DNA of 63,559 bases. Source: an uncultured beta proteobacterium. Its GTDB lineage: Bacteria; Pseudomonadota; Gammaproteobacteria; Burkholderiales; Burkholderiaceae. The notes below the pieces were generated by a model, which saw only the letters and a program-made list of their open reading frames with translations, was not told the DNA's origin and made no database searches. Both the position numbers and the translations under genes were made by a program. The DNA lies in the NCBI GenBank assembly GCA_903821995.1, contig CAIJNI010000018.1, forward strand, positions 1 to 63,559. The letters are read 5' to 3'. Position 1 is the first letter of the stretch, and the number at the start of each line of letters is the position of its first letter. Below are positions 10,673 to 21,162 of this stretch, piece after piece.

Positions 10673-11777
10673 ATGGAAGCCGAACGCATAAACTTATTAA
10701 ACACTCACCTCAAAACCCTCACGACCCGCGTCGACGATTTACGGGGGTATCTTTGACTTTGATACCAAAGAAAAACGCTTAATCGAAGTTAACCTTCGAT
10801 TAGAAGACCCTAAGGTTTGGGATGATCCAAAATTAGCTCAAGCCCTTGGTAAAGAAAAAAAACTCCTTGATGGAGTAGTTAATTCAATCCGCAAACTCAA
10901 TCTTGACTTATCAGGTGCCTCTGAGCTATTTGAACTCGCAGCCGCCGAAGGTGATGAAGACACGCTACTAGCTATAGAAGATGATGAGAAAGCCATTGAA
11001 ACCATTGTGGCCGACCTGGAATTTAAACGTATGTTCTCACACCCCATGGATCCATGTAGCTGCTTTATTGATATCCAAGCTGGCGCAGGTGGTACAGAAG
11101 CTTGTGACTGGGCTAGCATGCTCCTTCGGCAATATCTTCGCTACTGCGAAAGAAAAGGCTTTAAGGCTGAAATTTTAGAAGAATCCAGTGGCGATGTCGC
11201 TGGCATCAAAAGCGCCACCCTCAAGATAGACGGAGAATACGCTTACGGCTTTTTAAGAACTGAAACAGGAGTCCATCGATTGGTAAGGAAATCTCCTTTT
11301 GATTCAGCTAATGGCCGTCATACTTCTTTCTCAAGTATTTTTGTCTACCCTGAAGTCGACGACTCCATAGAAATTGATATTAACCCTGCTGATATCAGAA
11401 CTGATACCTACCGCGCATCAGGAGCTGGAGGGCAGCATATTAATAAAACAGATTCTGCTGTTCGCTTAACCCATATGCCAACAGGTATCGTTGTTCAATG
11501 TCAAAGCGACCGAAGCCAGCACCGTAATCGCGCCGAAGCCATGTCCATGCTGAAATCGCGTTTATATGAACATGAGTTACGTAAACGCCAAGTGGAACAG
11601 GATAAGCTTGAGGCAACCAAGACCGATGTGGGCTGGGGTCACCAAATTCGTTCTTATGTCCTTGATCAAAGCCGTATTAAAGACCTACGTACTAATGTTG
11701 AAATTTCTAACACCCAAAAAGTTCTCGATGGCGATCTCGATCCATTTATTGAAGCCAGCTTGAAACAGGGTGTATAA
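10673..11777 (+). CDS. prfB: Peptide chain release factor RF2 (programmed +1 frameshift)
   Basis: The gene is two frames: ATG 10673 through codon 27 (CTT, 10751-10753), then an in-frame TGA at 10754-10756. Translation continues in the +1 frame from GAC at 10755 to the stop at 11777, giving 367 aa, the normal RF2 length. RF2 recognises UGA/UAA stop codons. After the shift the protein reads [16 protein letters not shown], later shows the GGQ catalytic loop ([16 protein letters not shown]), and the anticodon-like SPF tripeptide in [16 protein letters not shown]. Low RF2 favours the shift, so the protein regulates its own synthesis. A TATAAT lies immediately upstream (10661-10666), possibly a minor promoter. 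It follows recJ by 23 bases. Confidence 0.96.
10740..10757 (+). promoter_or_regulatory. RF2 programmed +1 frameshift site
   Basis: The site reads CGGGGGTATCTTTGAC, with an internal Shine-Dalgarno-like GGGGG three bases before the slippery CTT and the UGA stop followed by C. This is the classical autoregulatory arrangement of bacterial prfB. Pausing at UGA when RF2 is scarce lets the ribosome slip from CTT to TTT and continue. Confidence 0.95.
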
Positions 11778-11808
11778 ACTACTTATTCATCTTATTTCTT
11801 GATCGCCT

Positions 11809-13368
11809 ATGTCTAACTCTCCAAATCAAAGTTCCACACCTGAAAATCTTGATGCAAGCCCTGCACTAGATCAAAACCATATCATTGCAGAGCGTCGTGA
11901 AAAACTAGCAAAGCTTAGGGAAAAAGGAATTGCCTACCCTAACGATTTTGTACCTACACATCTTGCTGCAGAATTACATGAAACCTATAACAGCCTTTCT
12001 AAGGAAGAATTAGCTGAGAAGAAAATCCCAGTTAAAGTTGCAGGTCGAATGATGCTCAAGCGGGTGATGGGTAAAGTCAGTTTTGCAACCGTCCAAGATC
12101 GTAGTGGCCAAATCCAGTTTTATATTAATGACAATGTCAGCGGCGTAGAAGTTCATGAGGATTTTAAGCACTGGGATATGGGCGACATCATTGCCGCAGA
12201 GGGTATTTTATTTAAAACTAATAAAGGTGAACTCTCTGTCGAAGCATCTACACTTCGACTATTAACAAAGTCACTGCGCCCTTTACCTGATAAGTTCCAT
12301 GGTCTTGCAGATCAAGAGCTTAAATATCGCCAACGATATGTTGATTTAATCGTCTCTCCTGAAACACGAAGTACTTTTCTGGCCAGGAGTAAGGCTATGA
12401 ATACCATCAGAAACCATATGGCACAAGCCGGCTTTATGGAAGTAGAAACGCCTATGTTGCACCCTATTCCAGGAGGCGCTACAGCCAAGCCATTCATTAC
12501 CCATCACAACGCACTCGATATGCAAATGTTTATGCGTATCGCGCCAGAACTTTATTTAAAGCGCCTAGTTGTTGGAGGATTTGAAAGAGTCTTTGAAATT
12601 AATCGTAATTTTAGAAATGAAGGCGTCAGTCCACGCCATAATCCTGAATTTACCATGATGGAATTTTACGCAGCCTATACCGACTATCACTGGCTCATGA
12701 CATTTACCGAGGATTTAATTCGGCAAACAGCAATAGCAGCTCACGGCACAGCAAACCTGTCTTATGGTGGTCGCCCACTTGATCTTAACGCCCCATTTGA
12801 GCGCTTAACCATCACAGATGCGATTATGAAATATAGTCCAGAATCTGGTAAAAATTTCACGCTTGAACAGATAAATGATCCTTCATTTGTCCGCACCGAA
12901 CTGAAAAAATCAGGGCAGAATATCGATGGTCCGACCTTGATCAATGCTGGTCTTGGGGCCCTTCAATTAGCGCTATTTGAAGCTTACGCAGAGGAACACT
13001 TATGGAACCCAACCTATATTATCGATTACCCCATCGAAGTTTCTCCACTAGCTCGGGAATCTGATACAAGACCAGGTATTACTGAACGCTTTGAGTTATT
13101 TATTACCGGTAGAGAAATTGCAAATGGCTTTTCTGAATTAAATGACGTCGAAGATCAAGCCGCAAGATTTCAAAAACAAGTTGCTCAAAAAGAAGCTGGC
13201 GATGAAGAAGCTATGTACTTTGACCATGACTTCATTCGAGCCTTAGAGTATGGCTTACCTCCTACCGGAGGATGTGGTATTGGTATCGATCGCCTGATGA
13301 TGTTAATTACAGATTCACCGAATATTCGTGATGTCATCTTATTCCCACACCTTCGCAAAGAAGATTAA
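11809..13368 (+). CDS. lysS: Lysyl-tRNA synthetase, class II
   Basis: 519 aa cytosolic enzyme that charges tRNA-Lys. After a polar N-terminal tail comes the OB-fold anticodon-binding domain (about 60-170, with [19 protein letters not shown]). The class II catalytic core follows: motif 1 near [20 protein letters not shown], motif 2 at [20 protein letters not shown], and motif 3 at [20 protein letters not shown]. The gene follows prfB by 31 bases, the same prfB-lysS pairing as in many proteobacteria. It converges with fdx with one base between stops, and no terminator hairpin fits in that gap. Confidence 0.97.
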   Translation: MSNSPNQSSTPENLDASPALDQNHIIAERREKLAKLREKGIAYPNDFVPTHLAAELHETYNSLSKEELAEKKIPVKVAGRMMLKRVMGKVSFATVQDRSGQIQFYINDNVSGVEVHEDFKHWDMGDIIAAEGILFKTNKGELSVEASTLRLLTKSLRPLPDKFHGLADQELKYRQRYVDLIVSPETRSTFLARSKAMNTIRNHMAQAGFMEVETPMLHPIPGGATAKPFITHHNALDMQMFMRIAPELYLKRLVVGGFERVFEINRNFRNEGVSPRHNPEFTMMEFYAAYTDYHWLMTFTEDLIRQTAIAAHGTANLSYGGRPLDLNAPFERLTITDAIMKYSPESGKNFTLEQINDPSFVRTELKKSGQNIDGPTLINAGLGALQLALFEAYAEEHLWNPTYIIDYPIEVSPLARESDTRPGITERFELFITGREIANGFSELNDVEDQAARFQKQVAQKEAGDEEAMYFDHDFIRALEYGLPPTGGCGIGIDRLMMLITDSPNIRDVILFPHLRKED

Positions 13369-13369
13369 T

Positions 13370-13708
13370 TTAGTGATTTTCTTTGGCGTGGTTAATCGAG
13401 TATTTAGGAATCTCAACTACTAAACTGGTTTGACCCACAATCGCCTGACACGACAATCTTGATAAAGGATGAAGCCCCCATGCACGGTCGAGCATGTCAT
13501 CTTCATTTTCATCACTTGGATTAAGAGATTGATTCCCCTCACGGACGATCACATGACAGGTCGTACATGCACAAGACATTTCACACGCATGCTCAATCGC
13601 TATATCGTTATCGAGTAGAGCCTCACATATTGAAGTCCCAGCAGGTGCTTCAATCACCGCCCCCTCTGGACAGTATTCTTCATGTGGTAGAACAACAATT
13701 TGCGTCAT
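13370..13708 (-). CDS. fdx: ISC-type [2Fe-2S] ferredoxin
   Basis: 112 aa. It supplies electrons for Fe-S cluster assembly by the ISC machinery. Cysteine ligands are in ACEMSCACTTCHVIV with the fourth in LSRLSCQAIV, the adrenodoxin-type spacing. It is the last gene of the isc operon, 16 bases after hscA, as in E. coli. No iscX gene follows; the convergent lysS begins immediately. Confidence 0.95.
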   Translation of the reverse strand: MTQIVVLPHEEYCPEGAVIEAPAGTSICEALLDNDIAIEHACEMSCACTTCHVIVREGNQSLNPSDENEDDMLDRAWGLHPLSRLSCQAIVGQTSLVVEIPKYSINHAKENH

Positions 13709-13724
13709 GTCAAACCCTAATTAT

Positions 13725-15590
13725 TTAAATTTCAGTTAATTTTTTACCTGTTAAAGCTTGGCGTATTCCTGCATTCATTCTTCTAGCAGCAAAATCATCT
13801 GTCGCTTTAGCTAAAACATCAATCCCGATATGGATCGCATCCGCATTTGTAGAATCTCTCAATAAGGATTGTAATTGGGTAAGCTTATCTTCAATCAAGA
13901 CTTTTTCCCCCTGGTCTAGTAGTTCCGAGTCCTGTACAAGAGAGGAAATTACAGCATCAATCAATCTTTGCGCCTCAACCTGTTCTTCTCTTAATGCTCG
14001 TGCATCTTTGTCAGTCGCAGCACTTTTAAAACCTTCCTGCAACATTCGCGTGATATCACCATCATTTAAACCATAACTAGGCTTAATTTGTATCGTAGCT
14101 TCAACACCCGATTTTTCTTCTTTAGCATACACCGACAAAAGCCCGTCTGCATCTACCTGATAAGTCACACGTATTCTTGCTGCACCCGCAGCCATTGGCG
14201 GAATTCCTCTTAATTCAAATCGCGCTAAAGAACGACAATCTTCAGATAACTCTCGCTCACCCTGTACAACATGAATCGATAGAGCGGTTTGACCATCTTT
14301 ATAGGTGGTGAAGTCTTGCGCCCTTGCTGTTGGAATCGTTGCATTTCTTGGAATAATTTTTTCTACCAACCCGCCCATCATCTCCACACCCAAGGAAAGA
14401 GGTATGACATCAAGCAATAACCATTCGTCATTTTTATTTTTATTACCAATGAGCAAGTCGGCTTGACGAGCCGCACCAAGTGCGACTACTTCATCTGGAT
14501 TTAAATTATTTAAAGGCTCTTTATCAAATAATTCTTTTACTGCCTTTTGAACATTAGGCATCCGCGTTGAACCGCCCACCATGACGACACCCTGAACTTC
14601 GGTCAGCGTTACTTTTGCGTCCCGTAATGCTTTTTTGATACTTTGAATTGTTTTTATAACGAGAGCTTGCGTCAACTCTGAGAAGTCTACTTGATGGATC
14701 GTTAAGTCTATTTTTGTACCGTCTGAAAGTGTTTGATCAACTACAAATTGATCTACCATACTCAACTTTTCTTTAACATCCTTAGAGAGTAGTAAAACTT
14801 CACGATGCATCTCAGGCGTCAGATTTTTAAATTTAATTTTCTGAATCAACCAAGTCGCCAACAATTGATCAAAATCATCGCCACCTAATGCCGAATCCCC
14901 CCCCGTTGAAAGAACCTCAAAAACACCCTTACTTAATTTGAGTATGGATATGTCAAAGGTGCCGCCACCAAGATCATATACAGCATAAATTCCCTCTGAG
15001 GCATTATCTAATCCATAGGCTAATGCTGCTGCAGTAGGCTCATTGAGTAAACGCAGTACATTTATCCCCGCTAATTCGGCTGCATCTTTTGTAGCTTGCC
15101 GCTGCGCATCATCAAAGTAAGCTGGAACTGTAATGACAGCGCCAACAATTTCATCATTAAAACTGTCTTCTGCTAACTGTCTCAAACGAGCAAGTATTTC
15201 GGCGGAGACTTCAACAGGACTTTTTACACCAGCAATGGTTTTGAGCTTCACCATTCCTGGAGCATCTATAAATTCATAAGGCATTAAGTCGTGATGGGCG
15301 ATGTCGCCAAGTCCTCGCCCCATGAAACGTTTAACTGAGATGATAGTATTACTTGAATCCGATAAAGCAGATTTGAGGGCTAGGTGTCCTGCTTCAGTTC
15401 GCCCATTGGCTAAATACCGAATAACAGATGGCAACATGGCTCGACCAGTTTCATCTAATAGCACTTCAGGTATTGAATTTTTCATACTAGCGACTAAAGA
15501 ATTAGTTGTTCCTAAATCAATGCCAATAGCAATACGTCGCTCATGTGGATTACGAGTTTGACCTGGTTCTGAGATTTGCAATAAGGCCAT
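13725..15590 (-). CDS. hscA: Fe-S assembly Hsp70 chaperone HscA
   Basis: 621 aa, the length of specialised HscA. This ATP-driven chaperone binds the LPPVK loop of IscU and helps release the assembled cluster. The nucleotide-binding domain shows [58 protein letters not shown] and [11 protein letters not shown]. The substrate-binding domain starts around residue 390 ([13 protein letters not shown]). It lies 11 bases downstream of hscB, its J-protein partner. Confidence 0.96.
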   Translation of the reverse strand: MALLQISEPGQTRNPHERRIAIGIDLGTTNSLVASMKNSIPEVLLDETGRAMLPSVIRYLANGRTEAGHLALKSALSDSSNTIISVKRFMGRGLGDIAHHDLMPYEFIDAPGMVKLKTIAGVKSPVEVSAEILARLRQLAEDSFNDEIVGAVITVPAYFDDAQRQATKDAAELAGINVLRLLNEPTAAALAYGLDNASEGIYAVYDLGGGTFDISILKLSKGVFEVLSTGGDSALGGDDFDQLLATWLIQKIKFKNLTPEMHREVLLLSKDVKEKLSMVDQFVVDQTLSDGTKIDLTIHQVDFSELTQALVIKTIQSIKKALRDAKVTLTEVQGVVMVGGSTRMPNVQKAVKELFDKEPLNNLNPDEVVALGAARQADLLIGNKNKNDEWLLLDVIPLSLGVEMMGGLVEKIIPRNATIPTARAQDFTTYKDGQTALSIHVVQGERELSEDCRSLARFELRGIPPMAAGAARIRVTYQVDADGLLSVYAKEEKSGVEATIQIKPSYGLNDGDITRMLQEGFKSAATDKDARALREEQVEAQRLIDAVISSLVQDSELLDQGEKVLIEDKLTQLQSLLRDSTNADAIHIGIDVLAKATDDFAARRMNAGIRQALTGKKLTEI

Positions 15591-15601
15591 AAATATAATT
15601 G

Positions 15602-16132
15602 TTAAGAGTTTGAAAGTGATACATCGATGTGACGGCTAACGTCTTCTAAAAAACGTTCCATAAACAAAGCACATCTTAATTGATTGAGCGCTTTGGGTAA
15701 ATCGCGCAAGACATCGATAAGATTTTTTACTTCGACAAGAAGATTATTTTTCTCGTTTGAAATCATTTGAAATAAATCTTCTAAACGATCCACATCTTGT
15801 TTGATTTCATCAAGTTCTTCACGCCACTCCATTTGTTGAATTAAGAACTCTGGGGGCATCGTCGTATTAGTTTCAAGTTGTAACTCTAAGCCAGACAATT
15901 CACATAGATAAAACCCACGTTTAATAGGATCTTTTAAGGTTTCAAAAGCTGTGTTTGCGTAAGTAGAGAGTTGCATTGCAACTCTTTTTTGAGCTTCACC
16001 ACTACTAGTATGTTTGTCTGGATGAACTTCTTGCTGAATTTTTAAATAGATTTGATCTAACTCGGTCAAGTTAACTTCAAACTTTTGAGGTAAATTAAAT
16101 AATTCAAAAAAATTACTAAATCCTGAATTCAC
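15602..16132 (-). CDS. hscB: Fe-S assembly J-type co-chaperone HscB
   Basis: 176 aa from a GTG at 16132. An earlier GTG at 16168 is possible (188 aa) but overlaps iscA by 29 bases, and the extra residues resemble nothing in the family. HscB stimulates HscA and delivers IscU to it. The N-terminal J domain runs from [12 protein letters not shown] to the HPD motif in EVHPDKHTS. The C-terminal helical domain (about 95-176, with [14 protein letters not shown]) binds IscU. No ATG is available at either start and the ribosome site is poor (TAAGAAA), so translation may depend on coupling to iscA. The start is uncertain; the identity is not. Confidence 0.92.
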   Translation of the reverse strand: MNSGFSNFFELFNLPQKFEVNLTELDQIYLKIQQEVHPDKHTSSGEAQKRVAMQLSTYANTAFETLKDPIKRGFYLCELSGLELQLETNTTMPPEFLIQQMEWREELDEIKQDVDRLEDLFQMISNEKNNLLVEVKNLIDVLRDLPKALNQLRCALFMERFLEDVSRHIDVSLSNS

Positions 16133-16139
16133 AAATTTC

Positions 16140-16463
16140 TTAGACTCTGAATGATTCGCCACAGCCACATTCGTCTTTCACATTAGGGTTTTGAAACTTA
16201 AACCCTTCATTCAAACCTTCACGAACAAAATCTAATTCCGTTCCATCGATATAAGGCAAGCTTTTAGGATCGACAAAAACCTTAATCCCGTGAGATTCGA
16301 ACTCTTGGTCTTCCGGCAATATCTGATCTACATACTCTAATTCATAAGCAAGTCCGGAGCATCCAGTCGTACGAACCCCTAAGCGAAGGCCTATACCTTT
16401 GCCTCGTTTTTCCAAGTTACGGTTAACGTGCTTTGCGGCTTTTTCAGTCAAACTAATCGACAT
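16140..16463 (-). CDS. iscA: Iron-sulfur cluster assembly protein IscA (A-type carrier)
   Basis: 107 aa from ATG 16463 ([13 protein letters not shown]), exactly the E. coli IscA length; a longer frame from 16481 lacks similarity. The three invariant cysteines are C35 ([14 protein letters not shown]), C99 and C101 (DECGCGESF). A-type carriers receive [Fe-S] clusters and pass them to apo-targets. It is placed between iscU and hscB, with 18 bases to the iscU stop. Confidence 0.95.
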   Translation of the reverse strand: MSISLTEKAAKHVNRNLEKRGKGIGLRLGVRTTGCSGLAYELEYVDQILPEDQEFESHGIKVFVDPKSLPYIDGTELDFVREGLNEGFKFQNPNVKDECGCGESFRV

Positions 16464-16481
16464 AAGTGTCCTTAATACCAA

Positions 16482-16871
16482 TTAATGGGATGTTGTGTGT
16501 TTATCACGGTAGTCTTTGACTGCAGCCTTAATCGCATCTTCAGCCAATATGGAGCAATGAATTTTAACCGGTGGTAAAGCCAATTCTTCTGCGATTAATG
16601 AATTTTTAATTTCTAGGGCTTGATCTAAAGTCTTGCCCTTCACCCACTCAGTCACCAGTGAAGAAGAAGCAATCGCTGAACCACATCCATAAGTTTTGAA
16701 TTTAGCATCTTCAATAATGCCATTCTCATTCACCCGTATTTGTAACTTCATCACATCGCCACATGCTGGCGCACCAACCATTCCAGTCCCAACGGTGTCA
16801 TCACCTTTTTCAAAGGATCCTACATTACGTGGATTTTCGTAGTGATCAATTACTTTATCGCTATATGCCAT
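16482..16871 (-). CDS. iscU: Fe-S cluster scaffold protein IscU
   Basis: 129 aa scaffold on which [2Fe-2S] and [4Fe-4S] clusters are built with sulfur from IscS. Conserved cysteines are C37 (GAPACGDVMKLQI), C63 (TYGCGSAIASS) and C106 (KIHCSILAEDAI), with Asp39 next to the first. The HscA recognition motif LPPVK is at residues 99-103. It is the third gene of the operon, 18 bases after iscS. Confidence 0.97.
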   Translation of the reverse strand: MAYSDKVIDHYENPRNVGSFEKGDDTVGTGMVGAPACGDVMKLQIRVNENGIIEDAKFKTYGCGSAIASSSLVTEWVKGKTLDQALEIKNSLIAEELALPPVKIHCSILAEDAIKAAVKDYRDKHTTSH

Positions 16872-16889
16872 GATTATTTCCTTAAATGA

Positions 16890-18149
16890 TTAATGTGCTG
16901 CCCATTGAATGGTGCTGATATCAACACCATCCTGAAACATTTCCCACAAGGGTGAAAGTTCTCTTAATTTTGCTATTTTTTGTTTTACTAATTCAATCGT
17001 AAAATCAACTTCTTCTACAGTCGTAAATCTTCCAACAGTAAAACGAATTGAGCTGTGTGCTAGTTCATCGTTCCGCCCTAAAGCACGTAAGACAAAAGAA
17101 GGTTCTAGGGAAGCTGAAGTGCAGGCTGACCCTGATGAAATCGCAATATCTTTTAAAGCCATCAACATAGATTCGCCTTCAACATAGTTGAAACTAATAT
17201 TTAAATTATGCGGAACACGCTGAGTGATGTCGCCATTCAGATAAACTTCTTCTATTGCGTTAAGGCCATTCCATAAACGATCACGTAGCATTCGAATACG
17301 TTTATTCTCTTCAATCATTTCTTCTTTAGCTATGCGAAAAGCTTCGCCCATTCCTACAATTTGATGCGTTGGTAATGTCCCTGATCTAAAACCTCGCTCA
17401 TGACCACCACCGTGAATTTGCGCTTCAATCCGAATGCGTGGCTTACGTCTAATAAAAAGAGCGCCGACGCCTTTAGGACCATAGGTTTTGTGAGCTGAAA
17501 AACTCATCAAATCTACTTTTAGATCCGCTAGATTGATATCGACCTTACCTGTAGCTTGCGCTGCATCAACGTGAAAAATAATTCCTTTTTCCCGACAAAT
17601 TTCTCCTAAGGTTACTATGTCTTGAATAACCCCAATCTCATTATTAACAAGCATGACCGAGAGCAAGATAGTATCTGGACGCATCACCGATTTAACATAA
17701 TCTAAATCAAGCATCCCGTCTTCTTTAACCTCGAGGTAAGTCACTTCATAACCTTCTCGCTCAAGCTCTCTACAGGTATCTAAAGTCGCTTTATGCTCAG
17801 TTTTAACAGTGATGAGATGCTTACCTTTATCTTTATAAAAGTGTGCAGCACCTTTGAGTGCCAAATTAATACTTTCAGTAGCACCGCTCGTCCAAACGAT
17901 TTCACGCGGATCAGCGCCAACTAACTGAGCAACATTTAAACGTGCTTCTTCAACTGCCTCTTCAGCTTCCCAGCCAAAGGCATGACTACGCGAGGCTGGA
18001 TTCCCAAATTGCTCACGCAAAAATGGAATCATCTTGTCAACCACTCTGGGGTCAACAGGAGTGGTCGCCGAATAGTCCATGTACACAGGAAAATGCCTAG
18101 CACTGAACATCGGGAGCGGATTAAGTTTTGGGGTGTTGTGTTCGCTCAT
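16890..18149 (-). CDS. iscS: Cysteine desulfurase IscS
   Basis: 419 aa PLP enzyme that takes sulfur from cysteine for Fe-S clusters and tRNA thiolation. The start region [17 protein letters not shown] matches IscS closely but is preceded by about 23 extra residues relative to E. coli. An internal ATG at 18110 ([14 protein letters not shown]) is an alternative start. The PLP lysine lies in [16 protein letters not shown] (about residue 223) and the persulfide cysteine in [14 protein letters not shown] (about 345). Other family phrases are DAAQATGKV and [13 protein letters not shown]. It lies 29 bases downstream of iscR. Confidence 0.96.
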   Translation of the reverse strand: MSEHNTPKLNPLPMFSARHFPVYMDYSATTPVDPRVVDKMIPFLREQFGNPASRSHAFGWEAEEAVEEARLNVAQLVGADPREIVWTSGATESINLALKGAAHFYKDKGKHLITVKTEHKATLDTCRELEREGYEVTYLEVKEDGMLDLDYVKSVMRPDTILLSVMLVNNEIGVIQDIVTLGEICREKGIIFHVDAAQATGKVDINLADLKVDLMSFSAHKTYGPKGVGALFIRRKPRIRIEAQIHGGGHERGFRSGTLPTHQIVGMGEAFRIAKEEMIEENKRIRMLRDRLWNGLNAIEEVYLNGDITQRVPHNLNISFNYVEGESMLMALKDIAISSGSACTSASLEPSFVLRALGRNDELAHSSIRFTVGRFTTVEEVDFTIELVKQKIAKLRELSPLWEMFQDGVDISTIQWAAH

Positions 18150-18178
18150 AATTAGTTAATTTTAGTCTTCTGAATCAT

Positions 18179-18775
18179 TTAAGTTTGTTGTGCCAAATTA
18201 AATACTGAATTCACAGGATAGCGTTTAGGCTCCTGTGGACGGCTATCTCTTTTTCCAATTGGAATTTTTGACTCCAGTAACTCAGTTTTATTCGCCCCTG
18301 GAATGCGTGAAGTCATTGGTCTATTTTTGATAAACGGTTCTATAACGCTGATACCACGATTTTCTTGGGATAAAACTAAATCATCTAATGTAACTGAGGC
18401 CAAATAGTCCACCATCTTGCGATTTAAATTAGACCATAATTCATGAGTCATGCATTGGCCATGATCCTCATCTTGACCTTGGCAGGAGCCTGTACCACCG
18501 CACTGGGTCGCATCAATCGGCTCGTCTACCGCAATAATAATATCCGCAACCGTAATTTGGTTACCCGCCCTTGAGAGCGTATATCCGCCTCCGGGACCTC
18601 TGGTACTGTCCACAATTTGAACGCGCCGTAATTTTCCAAACAATTGTTCAAGGTAAGACAGTGAAATCTTTTGTCTTTTACTAATCCCAGCTAGAGTCAC
18701 TGGGCCTTCATTTTGACGCATCGCTAAGTCAATCATGGCTGTTACTGCGAAACGCCCTTTAGTGGTTAATCTCAT
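18179..18775 (-). CDS. iscR: Rrf2-family Fe-S-sensing transcription regulator IscR
   Basis: 198 aa. The N-terminal winged helix (MRLTTKGRFAVTAMIDLA, then SLSYLEQLFGKLRR and GPGGGYTL) is typical IscR. Cluster ligands are C92, C98 and C108 with H111, in a loop (QCGGTGSC, later GQCMTHELW) four residues longer than in E. coli between the second and third Cys. The [2Fe-2S] form represses the isc operon through type 1 sites. Two such sites lie directly upstream (18853-18877 and 18883-18907), so autoregulation is well supported. The C-terminal tail (about residues 135-198) is polar and poorly conserved. Confidence 0.96.
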   Translation of the reverse strand: MRLTTKGRFAVTAMIDLAMRQNEGPVTLAGISKRQKISLSYLEQLFGKLRRVQIVDSTRGPGGGYTLSRAGNQITVADIIIAVDEPIDATQCGGTGSCQGQDEDHGQCMTHELWSNLNRKMVDYLASVTLDDLVLSQENRGISVIEPFIKNRPMTSRIPGANKTELLESKIPIGKRDSRPQEPKRYPVNSVFNLAQQT

Positions 18776-18852
18776 TTTTTCTATATCTTTCAGTAAATTA
18801 GCAAAATACCGGTTGGATATCCGGGGCCATCAACTTCCCCCCAGTATGGGTA

Positions 18853-18877
18853 ATACCCGAGGGATGTAGTCAAGTAT
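18853..18877 (-). promoter_or_regulatory. IscR type 1 operator, promoter-proximal
   Basis: Read on the minus strand the 25 bases begin ATACTTGACTAC and end CTCGGGTAT. Compared with the published E. coli type 1 consensus (ATAsyyGACTrwwwyAGTCrrsTAT) I count 22 of 25 positions agreeing. TTGACT inside it could be a -35 element with CATACT 19 bases on. Alternatively the overlapping TATACT could be a -10 served by TTGAGC upstream. It is 78 bases from the iscR start. Confidence 0.75.
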
Positions 18878-18882
18878 AACCT

Positions 18883-18907
18883 ATTCCCGACTGATTTGCT
18901 CAACTTA
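18883..18907 (-). promoter_or_regulatory. IscR type 1 operator, promoter-distal
   Basis: A second copy centred exactly 30 bases from the first (about three helical turns). Its right half, AATCAGTCGGGAAT on the minus strand, matches well, and overall 20 of 25 consensus positions agree. TTGAGC within it is a possible -35 for the TATACT that overlaps the first site. Two tandem sites resemble the iscR promoter architecture of E. coli. Confidence 0.6.
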
Positions 18908-18935
18908 ACATGCCTTTTCATAGAAATCAACTGAA

Positions 18936-21035
18936 TTACATCTGAGACTGCGCACCAAAAGCCATTGCACGAACTTTTGTCAGCCTGTCCCGAGTTGAAG
19001 CCGCTTTTTCAAACTCGAGATTGCGCGCAAAATCACGCATCTCGTTTTCTAAGCGCTTAATTTCTTTTGCTAAATCTTTTTCATTCATTTCTTCATATTT
19101 AGCTTTTTCTTTTTGCGTCTGCCATTGATCTCGTTCCTCGTCAACATCATAGACACCATCAATAATGTCTTTGATACGTTTAGACACGCCTACTGGTGTA
19201 ATTCCATGTTTTAAATTATGTTCAGTCTGCTTGATACGACGTCGTTCAGTTTCAGCCATCGCCTTGCGCATAGATTCGGTAATCTTGTCTGCGTACAAAA
19301 TAGCTTTACCACTGACGTGACGAGCCGCTCGGCCTATGGTCTGAATCAAACTACGCTCGGATCGTAAGAAACCTTCCTTATCGGCATCTAGAATGGCAAC
19401 TAGAGAAACCTCGGGAATATCTAAGCCCTCTCGAAGTAGATTAATTCCGACCAACACATCAAACATACCGAGTCTTAAATCTCTAATAATCTCGACTCGC
19501 TCTACCGTATCAATGTCAGAATGAACGTACCTGACTTTAACGCCATTGTCTGATAAAAATTCCGTCAGTTGCTCTGCCATGCGTTTGGTAAGAACTGTGA
19601 CTAATACACGCTCATTCTTGTCGACACGCTCACGGATTTGCCCTAACAAATCATCGACCTGCGTTACAGCCGGTAAGACCTGCACCTGCGGGTCTATAAG
19701 CCCTGTTGGTCTTACCACCTGCTCTACAGTGTTATTTGATTTTTTGAATTCATAATCGCCAGGGGTTGCAGAAACAAATGTCGCCTGACGCATCTTTGTC
19801 TCAAACTCAGGAAATTTAAGAGGCCGATTATCTAAAGCTGAAGGTAGCCGAAAACCAAAATCAACAAGGGTTGTTTTCCGTGCACGGTCACCGTTATACA
19901 TTCCTGTAAATTGACCAGTTAACACATGAGATTCATCAAGAAACATCAAAGCATCAGGGGGTAAATAATCAATCAAGGTTGGCGGAGCTTCACCGGGTTG
20001 AGCACCCGATAAATGCCTTGAATAATTCTCAATCCCCTTACAAAATCCAAGTTCGCTAAGCATCTCTAGATCAAAGCGAGTTCTTTGCTCTAATCGCTGA
20101 GCTTCTACCAATTTATTTTCTTTAATAAGCTCCGCAACGCGGTCCCGCAATTCTTCTTTAATCGCATCGCATGCTCGCAAAACAGTTTCTCTCGGGGTGA
20201 CATAATGCGATCCCGGATAAACAGTGAAACGTGAAATACGTTGCTTAATCCGACCAGTCAATGGGTCAAAGAACTGCAAACTATCCACCACATCATCAAA
20301 CAGTTCTACACGAACTGCTAACTCATTATGTTCCGCCGGAAAGATATCAATCGTGTCGCCACGAACTCTAAATGTTCCCCTAGAAAAATCAATATCATTC
20401 CTATCGTATTGCATGGCAATAAGACGCTTAACGATTTCTCCTTGCGTTAATTTATCCCCTTGACGCAGTGTCAATACCATTTGGTGATAGTCGCCAGGAT
20501 TACCGATACCGTAAATTGCTGAAACGCTGGCAACAATCACTACATCGCGACGCTCAAGAAGACTCTTCGTTGCAGATAAGCGCATTTGCTCAATATGCTC
20601 GTTAATCGAAGAATCCTTTTCAATAAAGAGATCTCTCTGCGGAACATAAGCTTCTGGCTGGTAATAGTCGTAGTAGCTCACAAAGTATTCCACTGCATTT
20701 CTTGGGAAAAACTCACGGAATTCACTATATAACTGCGCAGCAAGAGTCTTATTAGGTGCAAAAATAATAGCCGGGCGCCCTGTCCTGGCAATGACATTGG
20801 CCATGGTGTAAGTCTTACCTGACCCCGTGACGCCAAGTAAAGTTTGATACAACAAGCCATCTTCAATCCCCTCAACTAACCCCGAAATAGCTGTAGGCTG
20901 ATCTCCAGCAGGCTCAAAAGGGCGATATAACTCGTAGGGTGAATTAGGAAATTGGATGAATTTCGACTCATCAAGGGCAGGCGCTTCAATCGGCGCAGCC
21001 TTCTGATTTTTTACTTTTGCTTGTCGTGTTGCCAT
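18936..21035 (-). CDS. uvrB: Excinuclease ABC subunit B
   Basis: 699 aa helicase-like damage-verifying subunit of nucleotide excision repair. Walker A is GVTGSGKT (68-75), and the beta-hairpin that probes the strand lies in [15 protein letters not shown]. The helicase motif FLDESHVL is the DEAD-like motif, followed by SATPGDYE and the QTIGRAARH arginine-finger motif. The C-terminal UVR domain (about 660-695, [14 protein letters not shown]) contacts UvrC. The N-terminus has about 25 extra basic/polar residues before FQFP-like [13 protein letters not shown] found no SOS box in its 5' region. It is probably transcribed alone from the spacer shared with aspC. Confidence 0.97.
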   Translation of the reverse strand: MATRQAKVKNQKAAPIEAPALDESKFIQFPNSPYELYRPFEPAGDQPTAISGLVEGIEDGLLYQTLLGVTGSGKTYTMANVIARTGRPAIIFAPNKTLAAQLYSEFREFFPRNAVEYFVSYYDYYQPEAYVPQRDLFIEKDSSINEHIEQMRLSATKSLLERRDVVIVASVSAIYGIGNPGDYHQMVLTLRQGDKLTQGEIVKRLIAMQYDRNDIDFSRGTFRVRGDTIDIFPAEHNELAVRVELFDDVVDSLQFFDPLTGRIKQRISRFTVYPGSHYVTPRETVLRACDAIKEELRDRVAELIKENKLVEAQRLEQRTRFDLEMLSELGFCKGIENYSRHLSGAQPGEAPPTLIDYLPPDALMFLDESHVLTGQFTGMYNGDRARKTTLVDFGFRLPSALDNRPLKFPEFETKMRQATFVSATPGDYEFKKSNNTVEQVVRPTGLIDPQVQVLPAVTQVDDLLGQIRERVDKNERVLVTVLTKRMAEQLTEFLSDNGVKVRYVHSDIDTVERVEIIRDLRLGMFDVLVGINLLREGLDIPEVSLVAILDADKEGFLRSERSLIQTIGRAARHVSGKAILYADKITESMRKAMAETERRRIKQTEHNLKHGITPVGVSKRIKDIIDGVYDVDEERDQWQTQKEKAKYEEMNEKDLAKEIKRLENEMRDFARNLEFEKAASTRDRLTKVRAMAFGAQSQM

Positions 21036-21162
21036 CTCAGATAAAATAGTCGATGACTTATTTGTTGGGGAACTGTTAATTATGCATTTTTTTCGATTTT
21101 TATGAATATAAAGTCGAAAATTCAGTGAACTACTTTTTAAAATTTATCTTCTACTACTCAAA

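Noticed and set aside
16133..16168. Longer HscB start at GTG 16168
   Set aside because: It overlaps iscA by 29 bases and adds residues without family similarity; kept only as an alternative.
21036..21162. SOS box before uvrB
   Set aside because: CTGT occurs at about 21077 but the bases eight later are CATT, not ACAG; no match.
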